Below are positions 16,011-24,218 of a stretch of 35,425 bases of DNA, piece after piece (position 1 is the stretch's first letter; each line of letters starts with the position of its first letter). The notes under the pieces are model-generated. The model worked only from the letters and a program-made list of their open reading frames with translations. It had not been told where the DNA came from and made no database searches. Source of the stretch: an uncultured Pedobacter sp. (GTDB lineage Bacteria; Bacteroidota; Bacteroidia; Sphingobacteriales; Sphingobacteriaceae); contig NZ_CAMLIG010000038.1 of NCBI RefSeq assembly GCF_946480185.1, positions 1 to 35,425 on the forward strand. The letters run 5' to 3'. Made by a program: the position numbers and the translations under genes.

Positions 16011-17039
16011 TTAGCTTCTGATCTCGCGACGCATAAAAAGATAGTATGAAAGTGCAAAACAGCTGATGGTTGAAGCAAGCAATCCGCTTACTTGTGACCA
16101 AACAATCAGAAGGCTTTCTCTAAAAGGTAAAGGTGATGGAATTGCTCCGGCCATTTGTTCCATAGTTAGCGGACCAAGGCTCCTTACCGAAGGAATTAGG
16201 AGTGTAGTTGAAGCATCAGTGTAAAGTTGGTTTGGGGAAACACGAAGAATATTTAAGATGAAATCATTATAACTTGCTACTTGTTGCGAAGAAAGTTCAG
16301 CAGGATTTGGTAAGATAGCCTTAACAATTACAGTGACTAAGATTTGGTAAAATATAGTAAAAAACAGCCAAAAGCCAATTGCGGTAAGTGCCGAAGTTGC
16401 CGACTGTTTAAACGCAATGGAAAGTAGAATGGACAAACTTAACCAAAACGCAACATACACAATGGTTATACCTATAAAAGTCATTATCCTTAATATCTCC
16501 TGTGGCTCCATTCGCACTCCGGTCCAAAGCAAACCTCCGCCTAACATCAAAAATACCAGCACCAAAAAAAGCGAACCTATTAAAATAAGTGAAGAAGAAA
16601 ACTTGGCAAGTAAAAGATTGTCACGATAGATAGGTTGCGCCATCAGTCTGGACAGTGTTCCGCTGTTTTGTTCCGAGTTTACGGCATCAAATCCTAAACC
16701 AATACCCAAGAGAGGTGCCAGAAAACTAAGCAGAACGTGAAAAGGCGGAATTGAATTGTCAGTAGCTGTTAGCAGTTTAAGGTATAGAAAATTATGATCC
16801 GGGTCATTTACATTTCCTACTGCCGAGCGTAAATTACCTGCCGAAGCATAAATAGAAGCCATAAAAGTAAGTGCTATTATTGCGATAAGCACAATAAAAC
16901 GCCAACTATGTACATGATCGGATATTTCTTTACTAAGCATTGCCGCAAACGGACGCTCATTTGTTGACTTTTTCAAACTACTTTTATTTGCCGAACCTTG
17001 AAAAAAAAGATCTTTTAAAGATACTGCTGGACTTTTCAT
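16011..17039 (-). CDS. ABC-2 type transporter permease
   Basis: This inner-membrane permease of 342 residues or fewer should pair with the ATPase encoded just upstream. Six hydrophobic segments are visible, the first being WRFIVLIAIIALTFMASIYA and the last near the C-terminus, with a large non-cytoplasmic loop after the first. The motif QNSGTLSRLMAQPIYRDNLLLAK is typical of NosY-like ABC-2 permeases. The ATG at 17039 overlaps the ATPase gene by 56 bases. A later ATG at 16940 would remove the overlap and still keep every membrane segment, so the true start is open. It is the last gene of the NEW3-ATPase-permease operon. Confidence 0.88.
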   Translation of the reverse strand: MKSPAVSLKDLFFQGSANKSSLKKSTNERPFAAMLSKEISDHVHSWRFIVLIAIIALTFMASIYASAGNLRSAVGNVNDPDHNFLYLKLLTATDNSIPPFHVLLSFLAPLLGIGLGFDAVNSEQNSGTLSRLMAQPIYRDNLLLAKFSSSLILIGSLFLVLVFLMLGGGLLWTGVRMEPQEILRIMTFIGITIVYVAFWLSLSILLSIAFKQSATSALTAIGFWLFFTIFYQILVTVIVKAILPNPAELSSQQVASYNDFILNILRVSPNQLYTDASTTLLIPSVRSLGPLTMEQMAGAIPSPLPFRESLLIVWSQVSGLLASTISCFALSYYLFMRREIRS

Positions 17040-17997
17040 GGACTGTATTTTCTGTTAAACTGTTTTCAAAATATTTTTGGTAAATCTCCTCTAAACCATA
17101 GCTTTTTTGGCAAACTCCTTGGATATTATATCCTTTTTCCACCAACACACGAACAATTGAAGGCGTAATATTTTTACCGCAAGCAAATTCAATTGATGAG
17201 TCCTTCACCTTTATAGTTTTAATACCTTCTATTTTTAAAATTTCATTTTCATGAGGAAAAACACCATTTAATGTTTCTGCTACGTCAACCGAGGTAATAT
17301 GGTCTTGGCCAGCAAATAGTTTTTCGGATAGTGTTTCGATATTGCCCTGCACCAATAGTTTTCCTTGAACAAATATTCCCACTCGATCACAAACCTGTTG
17401 TACATGGTGTAAATGATGAGAAGAAAGCAGTACCGAAAGCCCTTGTTCTTTACTCAATTTTTTGATGAGTGCCAAAAAATCACGCACACCGCTGGGGTCG
17501 ATACCTAAAGTCGGCTCGTCTAGAATAATTACTTCAGGTTTTTTAATCAGTACATCGGCCAAACCCAAACGCTGTTTCATCCCGCGGGAATAAGCACCGG
17601 TTTTCAAATGCATCTCTTTTGCTAAACCAACAATTTCCATCACTTCCACAGTTCTGGATTTTAGTTCTTCTTCATTGATTCCGTTTAGTCTGCCTATATA
17701 TTCTAGGTTTTCAAGCGCTGTCATATTATCATAAAAACCAACGCTATCTGGCATGTAACCCACCTTTCTTTTTACCTTAATGGGGTTACTTGTTGCATCG
17801 TAACCGCAAACCATGGCTTTTCCGGCGCTAGGTTCCGTTAACCCAAGCATCATCAATATGGTGGTGGTTTTTCCTGCGCCATTCGGCCCCAGCAACCCAA
17901 AAATCTCTCCTCGGTTTACATCAAGGCTGAGGTTATCAACCGCCATTTTGGTGCCGTAGGTTTTGCTCAGATGCTGTAACTGTATAATAGGATCCAT
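16984..17997 (-). CDS. ABC transporter ATP-binding protein
   Basis: This 337-residue cytoplasmic ATPase powers the adjacent permease. Walker A GPNGAGKTT is at residues 37-45, the signature YSRGMKQRLGLADVL at 136-150, and Walker B VIILDEP at 156-162, followed by the H-loop in VLLSSHHLHH. The C-terminal 100 residues form the extra domain seen in NosF- and CcmA-like exporters. The gene lies 22 bases after the NEW3 protein gene and overlaps the permease gene, so the three are one operon. An export role is likely; the cargo is unknown. Confidence 0.94.
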   Translation of the reverse strand: MDPIIQLQHLSKTYGTKMAVDNLSLDVNRGEIFGLLGPNGAGKTTTILMMLGLTEPSAGKAMVCGYDATSNPIKVKRKVGYMPDSVGFYDNMTALENLEYIGRLNGINEEELKSRTVEVMEIVGLAKEMHLKTGAYSRGMKQRLGLADVLIKKPEVIILDEPTLGIDPSGVRDFLALIKKLSKEQGLSVLLSSHHLHHVQQVCDRVGIFVQGKLLVQGNIETLSEKLFAGQDHITSVDVAETLNGVFPHENEILKIEGIKTIKVKDSSIEFACGKNITPSIVRVLVEKGYNIQGVCQKSYGLEEIYQKYFENSLTENTVHEKSSSIFKRSFFSRFGK

Positions 17998-18019
17998 TTT
18001 AAAATGCTTTGCTATAAAA

Positions 18020-18877
18020 TTATCGTCTGCCGTATTTCTTGATCAAATAGTACACGATGCCGATAGCTAGCAGAATGACCAATATACCTACCCAGCCCGA
18101 AAACAGAGAAGTTTTTACCTGCATCCGAAAAGACGTTTGTACGTTTGCGCTACTTCCAGAGGCGGTAAAAGTACTGACATAATCTCCTGCAATTGTTTTG
18201 TCAGGTACCTTTAAATTGGCATTTACTGATATTGATTTCCCGGGTTCTAACTTAGTGATGTTAGCAGGTTCAAAAGTACACTCCCAGCCGGTTGGCAGTT
18301 GCGAGGATAAACTTAAGTTTTCCAACGCTAGTGTACCTGTATTTGTAGCCACTAAACTAATTTGTTTGGTGCTTCCAGCGGTAAGGTCTTCGTTTAGTTT
18401 TCCGGTAGGACTACTAAAAGTCAGCGAATAAGAACCTTTTACTACGGCTTCTAAATTCAGCGTCAGCGTATCGGTTCCTGCTATTGCCTTTACCGGTATA
18501 GGATATTTTTTTGGAGAGGCATCTGCGGCAGGGTTAATTTCGATAGAAATGTCTTGAGTTTTACCCGCGTCCATGTTTAGCGAGGTAATTTGGTTGCCAT
18601 CTACCTTGTAGCTGATCATCCATCCGGGCTCTAAGCCAGCTTGTAGCTGATAAATGACTGCTTTGGTAGAACCATTGTGGAGCGTAGTGTTGTAACGGAA
18701 AGTTTCGCTCCTGGCTTGCTCTAAGTTAATCAGCTTTGCCGTAAAAGAAGATTTCTGATTGGGAACAACAGGTGCCTTTTGAGCTTGTGAGAGTTGCGCT
18801 GAAAAAATACAGGCTACTAATAAAAATGTAAATCTTCTCCAGGTATGAGAAGAAACAATTGATGATTTAGGTGACAT
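18020..18877 (-). CDS. NEW3-domain protein, membrane-anchored partner of the ABC exporter
   Basis: This 285-residue protein has an N-terminal signal segment (FTFLLVACIFSAQLSQAQ), two extracytoplasmic Ig-like NEW3 repeats and one C-terminal membrane helix (WVGILVILLAIGIVYYLIKK) with a positive tail. The repeats show the same pattern, for example LNMDAGKTQDISIEI followed by ALENLSLSSQLPTGWECTFE and LEPGKSISVNANLKVP. NEW3 domains occur in surface and glycan-binding proteins. The gene is first in an operon with an ABC ATPase and permease, a trio I recognise from Bacteroidota and other bacteria. It may be the periplasmic partner of the transporter, which is inferred from context. Confidence 0.8.
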   Translation of the reverse strand: MSPKSSIVSSHTWRRFTFLLVACIFSAQLSQAQKAPVVPNQKSSFTAKLINLEQARSETFRYNTTLHNGSTKAVIYQLQAGLEPGWMISYKVDGNQITSLNMDAGKTQDISIEINPAADASPKKYPIPVKAIAGTDTLTLNLEAVVKGSYSLTFSSPTGKLNEDLTAGSTKQISLVATNTGTLALENLSLSSQLPTGWECTFEPANITKLEPGKSISVNANLKVPDKTIAGDYVSTFTASGSSANVQTSFRMQVKTSLFSGWVGILVILLAIGIVYYLIKKYGRR

Positions 18878-19088
18878 AATCCTACGACTAAAATTTTAAA
18901 TGATAGCTAAAAAAATGCTCGTTTTAATAGGTTTTCTTTAAACGATAAATCAAATTAAAGGATGAAACAGAAGTTTTCAAAGCGCTTTAACATTTTTTAA
19001 CAGTGCGGATAGGTCTTGTATGGGGAAGGATAAAACTTGGGCCTGGAGTAAGAATAGGGGATGTTTTTTTGAAAAAATTGGTAAATAA

Positions 19089-19118
19089 ACAAGGTCTTCT
19101 TTCGAAGACCCTGTTTTT
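19089..19118 (-). terminator. Rho-independent terminator of fabV
   Basis: ACAAGGTCTTC and GAAGACCCTGT form a stem with a TTTC loop on the + strand. On the minus strand the hairpin is followed by TTTATTT, so it would end the fabV transcript about 40 bases after the stop. Confidence 0.75.
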
Positions 19119-19155
19119 ATGTAACCGTTAAGGTAATGATATTTTTGAATCCGAA

Positions 19156-20346
19156 CTATTGAATACCTTCAAACTCAACAATTTCATTCACATCTTTCTG
19201 GTAATCAATTTGATCAAAACCGAAACCAAATAAATTTAAAAAGTCTGATTTGTAACCTGCTAAATCGCCAATTTCAGGAAGTGTTTCCGTATCTGCTTTA
19301 GCCCATAATTCTGCAACTTTAGCTTGTACATCGTCTCTCATCTCCCAATCATCTATTCTAATTCTTCCTTTTTCGTCTGTTGGAATTGCTTTGCCGGTAT
19401 ATAAGCGTTCACTAAATAAACGTTGAATTTGCTCAATACATCCTTCATGAATTCCCATCTCCTTCATCACTTTATAAAGTAGCGAAATATATAATGGAAT
19501 AACCGGAATTGCAGAACTTGCCTGTGTAACCAATGCCTTATTTACAGAAACGTAGGCCTTAACATTGCTGTCTTTTAAATTTTCTGTAATTTTAAATGCA
19601 GTAGCTTCTAAATGGTCTTTTGCTTTTCCAATGGTGCCTTTTCTGTACACCGCTTCGGTCAAAGAAGGTCCAATGTATGAGTAGGCAACGGTCATAGCAT
19701 CCTTAGCTAAAGCATCAGCTTTGCTTAGTGCATCCATCCACATTTCCCAATCTTCGCCGCCCATAACTGCTACAGTGTTTGCAATATCCTCATCCGTACA
19801 CGGTTCTATAGAGATATTTGAAACAGTTCCGGTATGAAAATCAACTGTTTTGTTGGTGAAAGTTTCACCAATAGGTTTCAGCGTTGAACGATGAACCACT
19901 TCTGTTTTAGGGTGTTTCCTTAAAGGAGAAGCTAAACTATAAATCACTAAATCTATTTTTCCTAAATCTTTTTTGATCAGGTCGATAGTCTGAGTTTTTA
20001 TTTCGTCAGAGAAAGCGTCGCCATTGATGCTTTTGGCATACAAACCTGCTTTTTTTGCTTGTTGATCAAATGCGGCGCTATTGTACCAACCCGGTGAAGC
20101 TGTTTTTCCTTCTTGTGGTGGTTTTTCAAAAAATACACCTATCGTGGCCGCTTCGGCTCCAAAAGCACTTGTGATTCTGGAGGCTAGTCCAAATCCGGTA
20201 GAAGCACCAATAACCAAAACGTTTTTTGGTCCGTTAATTTTTCCTTTTGATTTAACAAAGTTAATCTGATTTATTACGCTCTGTTCGCAACCTTTTGGGT
20301 GTGCTGTCAAGCAAATAAATCCTCTCATTCTCGGTTCTATGATCAT
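19156..20346 (-). CDS. fabV: Enoyl-[acyl-carrier-protein] reductase FabV
   Basis: FabV reduces trans-2-enoyl-ACP (or -CoA) with NADH in the last step of each fatty-acid elongation cycle. The N-terminus MIIEPRMRGFICLTAHPKGC is diagnostic. The nucleotide loop GASTGFG is at 48-54 and the catalytic Y-x8-K is Y234 to K243 (YRKGTIGKAK). Length of 396 is normal. FabV enzymes are known to be resistant to triclosan, unlike FabI, so this strain may tolerate that biocide. The gene stands alone with its own terminator. Confidence 0.95.
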   Translation of the reverse strand: MIIEPRMRGFICLTAHPKGCEQSVINQINFVKSKGKINGPKNVLVIGASTGFGLASRITSAFGAEAATIGVFFEKPPQEGKTASPGWYNSAAFDQQAKKAGLYAKSINGDAFSDEIKTQTIDLIKKDLGKIDLVIYSLASPLRKHPKTEVVHRSTLKPIGETFTNKTVDFHTGTVSNISIEPCTDEDIANTVAVMGGEDWEMWMDALSKADALAKDAMTVAYSYIGPSLTEAVYRKGTIGKAKDHLEATAFKITENLKDSNVKAYVSVNKALVTQASSAIPVIPLYISLLYKVMKEMGIHEGCIEQIQRLFSERLYTGKAIPTDEKGRIRIDDWEMRDDVQAKVAELWAKADTETLPEIGDLAGYKSDFLNLFGFGFDQIDYQKDVNEIVEFEGIQ

Positions 20347-20505
20347 ATTTTGAAATTCTTTTTTGTATTTGAGATCTTATTATTTCTTTAATGATTTCAG
20401 TTTGGCTACAAACCTAAACAAATCAAAGAGAAATAAATATACAATATTTTGTGAAATAGCTACCTAAAACTGCTGTAGCTAGCTATAAAAGTATTCCTGA
20501 AAATG

Positions 20506-21753
20506 TTAAACCAAATATTCAAACAAGGTTTGGTCGCTATTAATTTCCTTATACTCAAAATGGTTCATCTTTAATCGATCCACTAAAGACTGATAATCAT
20601 CACGGTGCTGTAGTTCTACACCTACCAATGCCGGACCGCTTTCGCGTTGTGTTTTTTTGATAAACTCAAAACGGGTTATGTCATCATGCGGACCTAAAAC
20701 CTCGTTAACAAATAATTTTAAAGCTCCCGGACGTTGAGGAAAACTCACGATAAAATAGTGCTTTAACCCTTCGTAAAGCAAAGAACGCTCTTTAATTTCC
20801 TGCATCCGCTCGATATCATTATTGCCACCGCTAATTACGCAAACTACTTTTCTGCCTTTTATTTCTGCTCGGCATAAATCCAAAACAGCAATTGACAATG
20901 CACCGGCAGGTTCGGTAACAATGGCATCTTCGTTATATAATTTTAAAATGGAAGTGCATATTTTTCCCTCAGGTACTAGAATCAACCGGTCAATAATAGG
21001 CGCTGCCAATTTATAAGTGATATTTCCGATTCGTTTTACCGCTGCACCGTCAACAAAACGATTGATACTTTCCAAGGTAACGGGCGCACCGTTTTTTAAT
21101 GCCGCGTCCATGGATGGTGCTCCTTCGGGTTCCACACCTATAATTTTGATTTGTGGATTCACCTGTTTCATATAATTACCCAATCCGGCTATCAAACCGC
21201 CACCGCCTATCGGTACAATTACGGTGTCCACATCTGGTAAATCCTCTATAATTTCCACGCCAACAGTACCTTGCCCTTCAATAATTCTATAATCATCAAA
21301 GGGTGGAATAAAAGTCATGTTATTGATCTCGGTATAAGCTAAAGCCTCCTTTAAACAATCGTCAAAAGTATCGCCCACCAAGATAATCTCAATAGCACCA
21401 TTTCCAAATAAAATAGTCTGACTTACTTTTTGTTTCGGAGTAATCTCCGGCATAAAAACCACGCCCTTTATTTTCAACTTATCGCAAGAAAAAGCAAAAC
21501 CTTGAGCATGGTTGCCCGCACTGGCACATACTACACCATTAGCCAATTCTTCCTTAGTTAGTTGGCTAATCATATTATAAGCACCGCGTAATTTATAAGA
21601 ACGCACCACTTGCATATCCTCTCTTTTAAGATAAATCTTACAATCGTATCTTTTTGAAAGTCGGTCGTTGTAAATAAGCGGGGTACGCGTCACAATATTT
21701 TTTAATCGTTTAGCGGCTGCTAGAGAATCTAATTGATAAACTGGTTTTTCCAT
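20506..21753 (-). CDS. ilvA: Threonine ammonia-lyase (threonine dehydratase)
   Basis: This PLP enzyme converts L-threonine to 2-oxobutanoate and ammonia, the first step toward isoleucine. The PLP lysine is K54 in SYKLRGAYN, the phosphate-binding loop is IGGGGLIAGLG, and GGNNDIERM lies near the end of the catalytic domain. The C-terminal part (HYFIVSFPQRPGALKLFVNE) is an ACT-like regulatory domain, here a single copy, as in the shorter IlvA form of 415 residues. Feedback control by isoleucine is therefore plausible. No other ilv genes are present. It sits between fabV and an AraC gene on the same strand with gaps of more than 30 bases. Confidence 0.93.
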   Translation of the reverse strand: MEKPVYQLDSLAAAKRLKNIVTRTPLIYNDRLSKRYDCKIYLKREDMQVVRSYKLRGAYNMISQLTKEELANGVVCASAGNHAQGFAFSCDKLKIKGVVFMPEITPKQKVSQTILFGNGAIEIILVGDTFDDCLKEALAYTEINNMTFIPPFDDYRIIEGQGTVGVEIIEDLPDVDTVIVPIGGGGLIAGLGNYMKQVNPQIKIIGVEPEGAPSMDAALKNGAPVTLESINRFVDGAAVKRIGNITYKLAAPIIDRLILVPEGKICTSILKLYNEDAIVTEPAGALSIAVLDLCRAEIKGRKVVCVISGGNNDIERMQEIKERSLLYEGLKHYFIVSFPQRPGALKLFVNEVLGPHDDITRFEFIKKTQRESGPALVGVELQHRDDYQSLVDRLKMNHFEYKEINSDQTLFEYLV

Positions 21754-21793
21754 TTTGGAAATAATTTAATGCGTTGTTTTGATATTTTTTTAG

Positions 21794-22669
21794 CTATAGA
21801 TGATATTTGGAATGCATACTTGTTCTGTATTGATCCGGCGTAATGCCATTGTGTTTTTTAAACTGACGAGAGAAATAAGAAAAATCTTTAAAGCCCAACT
21901 GATCTGCTATTTGCCCAATTGGCAAAGCTGTATGTACCAACATTCGTTTGGCTTCTAGCATGGTACGCTCATGGATGATTTCTGTTGTGGTGCTTCCTGC
22001 AATGGTTTTTGCTATTTTATTTAGCTGGTGTGGCGTTACAAATAGTTGCGATGCGTAATAAGAAACAGATTTCTCTGTTTTAAAGGATACGCCCACCATC
22101 TCCTTGAATTTGGTAAAAACGTCTATCTGGCCTAAAGCATTGTGCATTTCTTTTTGGTCATCATAATTGCGTTGCATGCTATTTAAAAACACATACAGTA
22201 AGGAACTGAGTACCAGCTTTGAATAATCTTTCCGAGAAAATTCGGCATAAATGAGCTTTAAAACTGGCGCTAACAAAGTTTTGGTTTCTTTATTCAGTTC
22301 AACATAAGGAAGTTTAAAGCTATTGTTCAAAAAAGAAAGTTTTTGTAAAGCCTCTTTATTGGTGAAGTTTAAAATAAAAAACTCTTCTGTAAACATTAAA
22401 CAGTCGCCTTTTACAGAATCGTACTCTTCAAATACATGCACTTGACCCGGCGACATAAAGAAGATGATATCCGAAAATAAATCTATGGTATGGTCATCAA
22501 TAATATGTTTTGAGCGACCTTCTTTTATCCATACAATCTCGTAATAGTTGTGTTTATGAGGCCATACCAATTTGCGCTGTTGGTTTAACTCGCCAAAAGG
22601 AACCACCAAAAACTCATCTTCCTTATTGTAAAAAGGCGAGAAGTCTGAAATATTGTACGTAGTTAGCAT
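21794..22669 (-). CDS. AraC-family transcriptional regulator
   Basis: This 291-residue regulator has an N-terminal cupin-like sensor domain (KHNYYEIVWIKEGRSKHII, SPGQVHVFEEYD) and a C-terminal double helix-turn-helix. The second half ends with LVHTALPIGQIADQLGFKDF and FSRQFKKHNGITPDQYR, the hallmark AraC motif. It is divergent from the FMN-dependent alpha-hydroxy-acid oxidase gene across a 183-base gap, so it may control that gene. The ligand is not known, though the neighbour suggests a hydroxy acid. Confidence 0.92.
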   Translation of the reverse strand: MLTTYNISDFSPFYNKEDEFLVVPFGELNQQRKLVWPHKHNYYEIVWIKEGRSKHIIDDHTIDLFSDIIFFMSPGQVHVFEEYDSVKGDCLMFTEEFFILNFTNKEALQKLSFLNNSFKLPYVELNKETKTLLAPVLKLIYAEFSRKDYSKLVLSSLLYVFLNSMQRNYDDQKEMHNALGQIDVFTKFKEMVGVSFKTEKSVSYYASQLFVTPHQLNKIAKTIAGSTTTEIIHERTMLEAKRMLVHTALPIGQIADQLGFKDFSYFSRQFKKHNGITPDQYRTSMHSKYHL

Positions 22670-22820
22670 CCTGTAATTCTAATCTTTAATTTACGAAATG
22701 TACTAATTGTAATTCAAAAATTCACCAAAATGGCAAATAGGTGCTGTTATAGGTGTCGTAACTTTACTAAAAGTACCAATTAAGCCATCACAAATACTAA
22801 CTAATTGGCAATAATCATTT

Positions 22821-22828
22821 TACTTTTG
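22821..22828 (+). promoter_or_regulatory. Candidate -7 box for the FMN oxidase gene
   Basis: TACTTTTG fits TAnnTTTG, 24 bases upstream of the ATG at 22853. A clear -33 TTTG at the right distance is not visible, so activation by the divergent AraC protein is plausible. Confidence 0.35.
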
Positions 22829-22852
22829 TATTGTTAAACTAACCCTAAAATT

Positions 22853-24016
22853 ATGTCTTCTGATTTATTAAGCTTCGATAGCAGGTATCCATCCATTGCT
22901 GATTTAAAGAAAAAAGCGAAATCGCGTATCCCAAGATTTGCTTTCAATTATTTGGAGAACGGATGTAACGAGGAAGTGAATTTAGCAAAAAACGAAACAG
23001 ATTTTCATGATGTAAACCTGATGCCCCAGTATCTGAAAAATTATGCTGGAGTTGATACCAGTGCCGAACTATTTGGACATCGCTACGATGCGCCATTTGG
23101 AATAGCACCTATTGGATTGCAAGGTTTAATGTGGCCAAATGCTGCTGAAATTTTAGCTAAATCTGCCGTTAAGCATAATGTACCCTATATTTTAAGTACG
23201 GTTTCTACCAGCAGTATTGAAAGAATAGCAGAAGTAACAGACAGTAAATTTTGGTTCCAATTGTACCATCCGGCAAAAACATCGATGCGTGATGATATCA
23301 TCCAAAGATTAAAGGATGTAGATTGTAAGGTATTGGTAGTTTTAGTGGATGTTCCTTCTTTCGGCTTCCGTTACCGGGAGATTAAAGATGGTTTATCCAT
23401 GCCTCCTAAAATGAGCGTAAGCAATGTCCTACAAGCGGCAATTAGACCGCAATGGTCTGTAGAAACGTTATTAAACGGAATTCCAGAATTTGCTACGCTA
23501 AAAAAATACATGGACAAAAGCTTAGACATGACCCAATTAGGGCAGTTTATGAATGCCTCTTTTGATAAACGGGTGGACATGAATAAAGTTGCAGCCATAA
23601 GAGACCAGTGGAAAGGAAAACTTGTTTTAAAAGGAATAGCAAGTGACCAAGATGCAGAAAAAGCAGTTGCTTTAGGCGCTGATGGCTTTATTGTGTCTAA
23701 CCATGGTGGCCGACAGTTAGATGCCGGAGAATCGTCTATTAAATCTTTAAGCAACCTCGCCGATAAGTATAAAGATAAATTGACCGTGATGATGGATGGC
23801 GGAATACGTACAGGGCCAGATGTAGCAAGAGCAATTGCCAGTGGCGCAAGTTTCACCTTTATGGGCCGACCTTTTATGTACGGCGTATCTGCCCTAGGCA
23901 AAAAAGGAGGTGACCATACCATTGCTTTACTTAAAACACAATTTAAACAAGTTATGGAGCAATTATGTTGCGAAACTATTGCCGATTTGCCATCAACACT
24001 AATTACTAGAAAATAG
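22853..24016 (+). CDS. FMN-dependent alpha-hydroxy-acid oxidizing protein (LldD-like)
   Basis: This 387-residue enzyme belongs to the FMN alpha-hydroxy-acid dehydrogenase family, which oxidises L-lactate, glycolate, mandelate or related acids to keto acids. The TIM-barrel motifs are visible: YILSTVSTSSIERIAEV near the substrate site, SNHGGRQLDAGESSI with the catalytic histidine, and MMDGGIRTGPDVARAIASGA for FMN phosphate binding. The N-terminal SIADLKKKAKSRIPRFAFNY is also typical. The exact substrate is open. It is divergent from an AraC gene and followed, after about 200 bases, by a secreted PL4 lyase on the same strand. Confidence 0.9.
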   Translation: MSSDLLSFDSRYPSIADLKKKAKSRIPRFAFNYLENGCNEEVNLAKNETDFHDVNLMPQYLKNYAGVDTSAELFGHRYDAPFGIAPIGLQGLMWPNAAEILAKSAVKHNVPYILSTVSTSSIERIAEVTDSKFWFQLYHPAKTSMRDDIIQRLKDVDCKVLVVLVDVPSFGFRYREIKDGLSMPPKMSVSNVLQAAIRPQWSVETLLNGIPEFATLKKYMDKSLDMTQLGQFMNASFDKRVDMNKVAAIRDQWKGKLVLKGIASDQDAEKAVALGADGFIVSNHGGRQLDAGESSIKSLSNLADKYKDKLTVMMDGGIRTGPDVARAIASGASFTFMGRPFMYGVSALGKKGGDHTIALLKTQFKQVMEQLCCETIADLPSTLITRK

Positions 24017-24218
24017 AATTACGAGGAGTCGGGTTAAAACAAAAAGAAGTTTGCCTTTAAACCTTAGGGATGAGTTATGGTCTATTTGAAAGAAAACTTG
24101 TTTTCTATTTTTAAATAGTTGAACTTGTTTAAGTTCCAAATTAAATAGGCTTAAACGTACATGAGTGAATTAAGCAAAACTTATTCACCCAATTCATATC
24201 CATAAACGATATATCCTT

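Noticed and set aside
23371..23922. 183-codon minus-strand frame
   Set aside because: It is antisense to the FMN oxidase motifs; length alone is not evidence in a conserved gene.
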